Origin: Euryarchaeota archaeon UBA433 | Lineage (GTDB): Archaea; Thermoplasmatota; Poseidoniia; Poseidoniales; Poseidoniaceae | Direction of reading: 5' to 3' | NCBI GenBank assembly: GCA_002495535.1 | Contig: DAFX01000036.1 | Coordinates: forward strand, 1-5,719 | Length of the DNA stretch: 5,719 nucleotides | In this document: positions 1 through 3,731 of the stretch, piece by piece | How the letters are laid out: each line of letters starts with the position of its first letter | Numbering within the stretch: position 1 is the stretch's first letter | Made by a program: the position numbers and the translations under genes | The notes under the pieces: model-generated | The model's input: only the letters and a program-made list of their open reading frames with translations | The model's database searches: none | Told to the model about the DNA's origin: nothing

Positions 1-120
1 GAGGTTAAGTTTTGTTCGTAGGCCATAGTTTGGCGGTGGTGAATGGCTTTGATCCAACTGCCCTCCAATTCCTCTATATTTCAATTGATAATGAGATAAT
101 TTAGCAGGTTTTAGATTCAT
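1..120 (-). CDS. Possible N-terminus of a leftward gene, cut by the window edge (weak)
   Basis: On the minus strand an ATG at 118-120 opens a frame of 40 codons that reaches the left edge of the window without a stop; the frame is open back to a TAA at 163-165. The translation begins MNLKPAKLSHYQLKYRG and matches no family I recognise. No Shine-Dalgarno sequence lies in front of the ATG, and part of the frame runs through an AT-rich CAATTG repeat that looks more like spacer. Being open over 40 codons is only weak evidence. If real, this gene would be divergent from the rightward gene at 293 and share its control region. It could equally be non-coding. Confidence 0.18.
   Translation of the reverse strand, partial: MNLKPAKLSHYQLKYRGIGGQLDQSHSPPPNYGLRTKLNL
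79..92. repeat. CAATTG-centred repeat copy in the spacer
   Basis: The 14 bases TTTCAATTGATAAT match 13 of 14 bases of a copy at 3884-3897 inside uvrB (TTTCAATTGATTAT). The core CAATTG is its own reverse complement, so the site could bind a dimeric protein. The similarity is seen directly; any function is inference. Confidence 0.4.
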
Positions 121-203
121 GTTTGCAGAAGCTGCGGCTCCAGGGCACGTAGATCTATGGCGTTATTCAAGACCTATTCCATACTTCGTACCAAGAAGTG
201 AAT

Positions 204-236
204 TTCAATTGAAAATTAGATTTGTCAATTGAAAAA
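204..236. repeat. Pair of TCAATTGAAAA direct repeats, 20-base period
   Basis: TCAATTGAAAA occurs exactly twice, at 205-215 and 225-235, with starts 20 bases apart, close to two helical turns. The first copy extends to the 10-base perfect palindrome TTCAATTGAA (204-213). The pair ends about 57 bases before the TTG start at 293, a plausible position for an operator or upstream activator site. The same core recurs at 82 and, with the same 20-base spacing, inside uvrB at 3887 and 3907. The repeats are seen directly; a regulatory role is inferred from position and palindromy. Confidence 0.5.
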
Positions 237-263
237 TTGAATCATTCTAGGCTTAATTGTGGC

Positions 264-271
264 GTATAATT
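264..271 (+). promoter_or_regulatory. TATA-like element GTATAATT
   Basis: The TATAAT at 265-270 is centred about 26 bases before position 293. An archaeal TATA box there would start transcription almost at the TTG codon and give a leaderless message. That conflicts with using the AGGAGG at 280-285 as a ribosome-binding site, because the AGGAGG would then not be transcribed. Only one of the two readings can be right for a given transcript. AT-rich stretches at 204-243 are alternative promoter sites. Confidence 0.2.
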
Positions 272-279
272 CGTGGACG

Positions 280-285
280 AGGAGG
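280..285 (+). promoter_or_regulatory. Ribosome-binding site AGGAGG for the TTG start at 293
   Basis: AGGAGG is fully complementary to the CCUCCU end of 16S rRNA and stands 7 bases before the TTG at 293-295. The earlier in-frame TTG at 257 and the later ATG at 341 have no comparable site, so this element decides the start I prefer. GTG at 299 (13-base spacing) is possible but less well placed. Confidence 0.5.
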
Positions 286-292
286 CCACGAT

Positions 293-1201
293 TTGCTGGT
301 GACACGATTGATTGATGTGCAAAGGACCGCTGCATCGTCCATGACCGAGGACCCCGTCATCCACCTAAGTGGGCGAGCAGGCTCGTTGTTCTTCGGAGTT
401 ATTGAGCGCTTGTTGCGCACGAACGCGTCGCTCGTTTTGGAACGCCAGATCTGTGAACAGATTGAATCCATGTATTCGACCGACCTTGAATTTGGTCAAG
501 CCAGCGTAAGCAGTGCTGCACTTGTCACGCCTAAACAGGACGATATGTTGCTCTTCTTCGGTGCTGAACTTCCTGAAGAGCACCTCAAGTCTCAGCCCCA
601 TTATCCAGAAGGAATGCAGTTGATTCATGTCACTCATGCCCACGAACAGCAGGTTCGTTTTGAATGGGCAACTGGCCAGGTGGTGGTGCACGATATGATC
701 CCTCACCGCAACGACCAAGTTTCGACCCCCAAACTCTTCACTTCATGGCTTGAATCCTTCCAAGAGGGGGAAGAAATAACGCCTGAAGAATCTGGCGACA
801 GGTGGTGGGTGAGTGAGATTGATGTGGCTGATGCGCTTGTGCGTTTGCTGCTTTCCAGCCACCCCTTCCCATCAGAGTGCAAGATGTCAGGGCGCCGCTC
901 GTGGTCAACTGTTCAAACTCTAGAAGAATTCCAGCTGCTCTACAAACGAACCAGTGCGGGTCGAAGTGGTGCTTTTGGAATAGAGGAATTGACAGCGGCC
1001 CCTGCACCGGTGATCGAAGTCCAACCTCTCATCGTGACCGATGCGCCACCAATGAGCATTGAAGAGAGCATGGCTCAGCGGCCAGATTTGTCACCAGTTC
1101 ATGAAGCACTGCATAAGGCAGATGGGGATGGATGGCGCCCTCTGGTTCCTATTCGGACATCATTGATGCATTGCCTAGCAGGTATGCTCGATGGCGATTA
1201 A
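293..1201 (+). CDS. Conserved-looking hypothetical protein, degenerate NAD-dependent epimerase (extended SDR)-like
   Basis: This 302-residue protein has no confidently recognised family. Residues about 130-205 read like the second half of an extended short-chain dehydrogenase/sugar-nucleotide epimerase: a VVVHDMIPH strand, a helix, 'GD', then WWVSEIDVADALVRLLL (171-187), which resembles the 'yVdDvAdAlv.ll' segment of epimerases, followed by KMSGRRSW (197-204) and an EEF helix. The N-terminal GxxGxxG nucleotide motif and the catalytic YxxxK are absent, so enzymatic activity is doubtful. A Pro/Ala/Val-rich linker follows (about 234-253), then a C-terminal segment (279-302) with no known match. 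There is no signal peptide or membrane segment. I chose TTG 293 for its AGGAGG site; TTG 257 (314 residues) and ATG 341 (286 residues) are alternatives. The gene stands alone on the plus strand and ends inside the stop of the convergent lipoprotein gene. Coding is likely; the SDR link is a tentative inference. Confidence 0.75.
   Translation: MLVTRLIDVQRTAASSMTEDPVIHLSGRAGSLFFGVIERLLRTNASLVLERQICEQIESMYSTDLEFGQASVSSAALVTPKQDDMLLFFGAELPEEHLKSQPHYPEGMQLIHVTHAHEQQVRFEWATGQVVVHDMIPHRNDQVSTPKLFTSWLESFQEGEEITPEESGDRWWVSEIDVADALVRLLLSSHPFPSECKMSGRRSWSTVQTLEEFQLLYKRTSAGRSGAFGIEELTAAPAPVIEVQPLIVTDAPPMSIEESMAQRPDLSPVHEALHKADGDGWRPLVPIRTSLMHCLAGMLDGD
1198..1201. other. Shared TTAA: stop codons of two convergent genes
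   Basis: The self-complementary TTAA provides TAA at 1199-1201 for the plus-strand gene and TAA at 1200-1198 for the minus-strand lipoprotein gene. The two coding regions therefore overlap by four bases tail to tail, with no room for a terminator between them. I see no run of T on either strand just past the stops. Confidence 0.85.
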
Positions 1202-2646
1202 ACCAATGTTTGGGAGCCGCCCTCGGGCAGGACACTCAATGAAGTGACGTTGCCAAACAAGGTTGGTCCCTGAATGAAGGTGCCCATGATTCCTGTGTCT
1301 CCACTTGGGTTGTGAGACAGAGAAAGCCACGGTCGTCCAAATGCGTCAATCTGCATATCGATAAAGTCACCAAAGCCTCCGCATCGCTCGTACCCACATG
1401 TCGGGCTTGCGTCATCAAGCGGGTCCATCGGGTCGTTGAGTTGCACCGTTGTGATCAATGGCGTCTCGTTGAAGGCATCGGTCATCACCGAGATGTAGCC
1501 GTGCCACACACCGTCGCCCTCAGTTCCAATGTATCCAAAAGCAACTCTTCCGGGGTCTCCAGCAATGACAACCGGGAAGCCGGTTCCCTCAAGGTGAGTT
1601 GGCCCGACCATGACTGCATCAGACCATGTGACTGCGTCGTCGGTCGAGTAGGAGAAGTAAGGCATGTTGTCGATACCCATCCACATGGCGTAGACGTTGC
1701 TCTCGCTGTCGGTATCGACTTGAGCTTCTTCAGCGTTCCAAGTGTCAGCGGTTCCCGATTCTTCAGTTGGAAGGGGGTGTTCGGACCAAGTGATGGCTCC
1801 ATCGACGGTTTTGTACATCGAGTAACCAGTCCCATCACATCCGATTTGCCCTCGGTAAAAATTACCATTGTCTGCTCCAATTAGATGGGCCGAGAGGCCA
1901 CCGCTTTGGCAATCTACGGGGGCTCCTGGCAATTCTGGGCCCCATGTGAGCCCACCGTCTTGACTTTGTGAACAAAGTGGCGACGGGTAATTTCCGTTGA
2001 TGCAGAACACCCAGAGCGTTTCATGAAGAATACCACCGTAGGGCGAGGATGCGATTGTTTGGTGGTCTTGAACCGAGTAGGAAGTGGCTACAGAGGGTCC
2101 AAACCAAGAATCCCCTTCATCGTCACTCCACTCCACGGTCATCCCCAAGAGGGCGTGCATATCGAATTTCATGATCCGGTCGGTCCAAGGATCGACGTAG
2201 ACATATGGATCGTTGGAATTGGCCACTGGCAGCACTGGGCCGTAGACATTCTCGCAACTGAAATCACTCAAGTTCTTCATTTCAATCATGTTGGTGCATT
2301 GGACGATGGCGGTGGACCCTTGTGGGCCATTGCCATAGCTCGTGAAGTAGATGTTGTCGGTTGAAGTGATGCCCATCGTCGGTTCGAAGGTCGAAAACCC
2401 AGTGGCGTAATACGTGCCTTGACTGAAGTATGGTATGTTTGTGCCCCCGAGAGCTGTTGTGTTGTTCATGGCGTTCATGCCGCCTGGATAATGGTACCAA
2501 GTCTGACCGTTCAACTGGTCTGCAAAATCGAACATGCCCGCGGCGGGCGTATCATCTTCAGTCGCATCGTCAGGTCCGAAGCAACCTGCAAGCGGGATCA
2601 GTGTCATCAGAGCGGTCATCATCAAGGCCATTTGTTTTTGATTCAT
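1198..2646 (-). CDS. Secreted lipoprotein with four Asp-box (BNR/sialidase-like) repeats
   Basis: This 482-residue protein is predicted to be exported and lipid-anchored, then folded as a beta-propeller outside the cell. The N-terminus is a signal peptide (K4, a hydrophobic run, lipobox L19-A20-G21-C22) followed by an acidic Asp/Glu/Thr/Pro tether (about 25-36). Four Asp-box motifs of the form SxDxGxxW follow: S174-W181 (SDDEGDSW), S228-W235 (SQDGGLTW), and two degenerate ones at T280-W287 and S334-W341. They are spaced 54, 52 and 54 residues apart, as expected for successive blades. Cys pairs (117/131, 215/225, 417/422) could form disulfides. Asp boxes occur in sialidases and many non-enzymatic propellers. 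I see no sialidase RIP/FRIP motif, so glycan binding or hydrolysis is not shown; annotation as 'exo-alpha-sialidase' would be too strong. The ATG start overlaps the upstream TGA and has a good ribosome-binding site. Confidence 0.88.
   Translation of the reverse strand: MNQKQMALMMTALMTLIPLAGCFGPDDATEDDTPAAGMFDFADQLNGQTWYHYPGGMNAMNNTTALGGTNIPYFSQGTYYATGFSTFEPTMGITSTDNIYFTSYGNGPQGSTAIVQCTNMIEMKNLSDFSCENVYGPVLPVANSNDPYVYVDPWTDRIMKFDMHALLGMTVEWSDDEGDSWFGPSVATSYSVQDHQTIASSPYGGILHETLWVFCINGNYPSPLCSQSQDGGLTWGPELPGAPVDCQSGGLSAHLIGADNGNFYRGQIGCDGTGYSMYKTVDGAITWSEHPLPTEESGTADTWNAEEAQVDTDSESNVYAMWMGIDNMPYFSYSTDDAVTWSDAVMVGPTHLEGTGFPVVIAGDPGRVAFGYIGTEGDGVWHGYISVMTDAFNETPLITTVQLNDPMDPLDDASPTCGYERCGGFGDFIDMQIDAFGRPWLSLSHNPSGDTGIMGTFIQGPTLFGNVTSLSVLPEGGSQTLV
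2643..2646 (-). other. ATGA overlap, deoxyhypusine synthase stop / lipoprotein start
   Basis: On the minus strand ATGA contains the start ATG (2646-2644) of the lipoprotein gene and the stop TGA (2645-2643) of the synthase gene. Such overlaps usually allow terminating ribosomes to restart on the next gene; the GAGGTGA just upstream would also allow independent entry. Confidence 0.85.
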
Positions 2647-3731
2647 ACGTCGTCACCTCGTTGGAACAGATCTGAACCAATCAGTGGAAGCAGAACACTG
2701 GCGTCCCCTTCGACGCAAACATTGGGGGCTTCAGGTCGCATTTTACCCCATGATATGGCTTCTCGAAGACGGGCGCCGGAGAGGCTCCCATCGTGTTCAG
2801 GTGCAGTGGTGATGTAAACGGCAGCATCGAGTCCTCCTCGGTATTGGTTCCACCAAATGACGTGGTGCTTGGAAATACCACCACCAACCATGAGTGCGTT
2901 TGAAGTTTCTACGTCCCATGTCATGTCGCTCATCACCTGCTCATCTGCCAGGGTGTCGATGTGGAAGTCTCTGTGCTTTTGGCGCAGCATGAACAACTGC
3001 GCTCCGATTGAACCATCCGTGATGCCGGGAATGACGATAGGGATTTGATGCTTGTAGGCCCAGTAAATTAGGGAATCCGGGGTGCCAATACGCTTGCCAA
3101 GTTCCCACACGAGATGGATTGAGCCAAATCCAAGCCAAGCATCAGCACCGGTTTTCCCAGTTTCTTTCAAGCGATCTTGGTACATTTCTTCGAGCACCGG
3201 GGTAAGCACTTCTTCAATGATTTCTCCATAGGATGAGTTTGGAACAATGACGTTACCAAGGCGCATCAGTGAGTGTTCTGCAAGTTCGATATCATCGAGT
3301 TCAAATGCACCATGGTAGTAGTGCTTGTTGGCTCGAGCGATGTCATGATCGAGCATTCCACACGTGGTCGAAACGACGTTAAACATACGTTGCTTTAATG
3401 CTTCAACAAAGAATCCACGGGTGCCGGTTGCGCAAAGACATGCGGGGAAGGAAAGCCAATTGCACACTTTGGTGGCATCGCCATCCACGGCATCAATTTC
3501 CTTTTTCATGTCAAGCAGGATATCGCGGGCCATTGACAATTTTGTGGCAGTGAATCCCCCTGCAGTTGCCATTTGGTCGATGAGGGAACGGGGCGTTGAG
3601 ATGCCATGGAATGCATAGTCCACCACGGGCACATCAAATTCATCTGGTTCAATCGCCATGATGAGTCCACTCGCCCTCTCCACAAGAACCTGCCCACAAG
3701 TGACTCTACACACCCGTAGGGTGTGCGTCAT
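2643..3731 (-). CDS. dhs: Deoxyhypusine synthase
   Basis: This cytoplasmic enzyme uses NAD+ to transfer the aminobutyl group of spermidine to one lysine of translation factor aIF5A, the first step of hypusine formation. The strongest signature is GGGISKHH (283-290), which carries the catalytic lysine K288, aligned with GGGVVKHH of human DHS. Others are KHQIPIVIPGITDGSIG (227-243), GSLSGARLREAISWGK (315-330), the VSTTCG segment (120-125, equivalent to VTTAGG) and the C-terminal GDASVLLPLI. The 362 residues as drawn start at the ATG overlapping the uvrB stop, mirroring the next junction. Family similarity begins only around residue 33, and the first 24 residues look unlike the family, so ATG 3659-3657 (338 residues, K264) is an almost equally good start. 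Neither has a strong ribosome-binding site. Homospermidine synthase-like paralogues share the fold, but all the DHS motifs fit archaeal DHS. aIF5A is not in the window. Confidence 0.93.
   Translation of the reverse strand: MTHTLRVCRVTCGQVLVERASGLIMAIEPDEFDVPVVDYAFHGISTPRSLIDQMATAGGFTATKLSMARDILLDMKKEIDAVDGDATKVCNWLSFPACLCATGTRGFFVEALKQRMFNVVSTTCGMLDHDIARANKHYYHGAFELDDIELAEHSLMRLGNVIVPNSSYGEIIEEVLTPVLEEMYQDRLKETGKTGADAWLGFGSIHLVWELGKRIGTPDSLIYWAYKHQIPIVIPGITDGSIGAQLFMLRQKHRDFHIDTLADEQVMSDMTWDVETSNALMVGGGISKHHVIWWNQYRGGLDAAVYITTAPEHDGSLSGARLREAISWGKMRPEAPNVCVEGDASVLLPLIGSDLFQRGDDV
2653..2659 (-). promoter_or_regulatory. Ribosome-binding site GAGGTGA for the lipoprotein gene
   Basis: Read on the minus strand, GAGGTGA stands six bases before the ATG at 2646-2644 and matches the anti-Shine-Dalgarno end of archaeal 16S rRNA (UCACCUC). 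It lies within the last codons of the deoxyhypusine synthase gene and supports this ATG as the real start. Confidence 0.7.
3709..3725. other. Perfect 7-bp hairpin just after the uvrB stop
   Basis: CACACCC (3709-3715) and GGGTGTG (3719-3725) pair perfectly around a 3-base loop (GTA on the plus strand, TAC on the minus strand). On the transcribed minus strand the hairpin begins two bases after the uvrB TGA. No T-run follows, so it is not a standard intrinsic terminator. If DHS starts at 3659 it lies in a 68-base untranslated gap, where it could protect the end of the uvrB message or tune DHS translation. If DHS starts at 3731 it lies in early codons. Confidence 0.4.
3728..3731 (-). other. ATGA at the uvrB stop, possible overlapping DHS start
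   Basis: The uvrB stop TGA (3730-3728) lies within ATGA, which supplies an ATG in the deoxyhypusine synthase frame. This has the same architecture as the next junction, but here the start is not supported by a ribosome-binding site or by family similarity of the first 24 residues. Confidence 0.5.

Larger units (their letters stand above)
1..292. other. AT-rich intergenic region upstream of the epimerase-like gene
   Basis: The plus strand is closed in all three frames near the left edge (for example, TAG at 19-21 in frame 1). No tRNA or other RNA gene is recognisable, in particular no T-loop-like GTTCRA box with a matching acceptor stem. The recognisable content is three CAATTG-centred repeats (82, 206 and 226), the TATAAT at 265-270 and an AGGAGG ribosome-binding site at 280-285. 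The middle part, about 125-200, is higher in GC and shows nothing I can name. The region probably holds the promoter for the gene at 293 and possibly for a leftward gene. Confidence 0.6.

Noticed and set aside
121..200. Possible tRNA or small RNA in the GC-richer part of the spacer
   Set aside because: No acceptor-stem pairing and no T-loop consensus could be found by eye.
204..236. CRISPR array
   Set aside because: The repeated unit is only 11 bases, with two copies 20 bases apart; there are no long spacers and no cas genes.
365..1007. Minus-strand open frames (117 and 89 codons) opposite the epimerase-like gene
   Set aside because: Neither has a ribosome-binding site or recognisable motif. 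The plus-strand frame is longer, has an AGGAGG site and ends cleanly against the convergent gene.
1312..1884. 190-codon open frame on the plus strand
   Set aside because: It lies fully opposite the lipoprotein gene, whose signal peptide and Asp boxes are clear. The plus-strand translation shows no domain and looks like an antisense shadow.
3709..3725. Intrinsic terminator after uvrB
   Set aside because: The stem is perfect but short and is not followed by a run of T on the transcribed strand. Kept only as a hairpin of unknown role.
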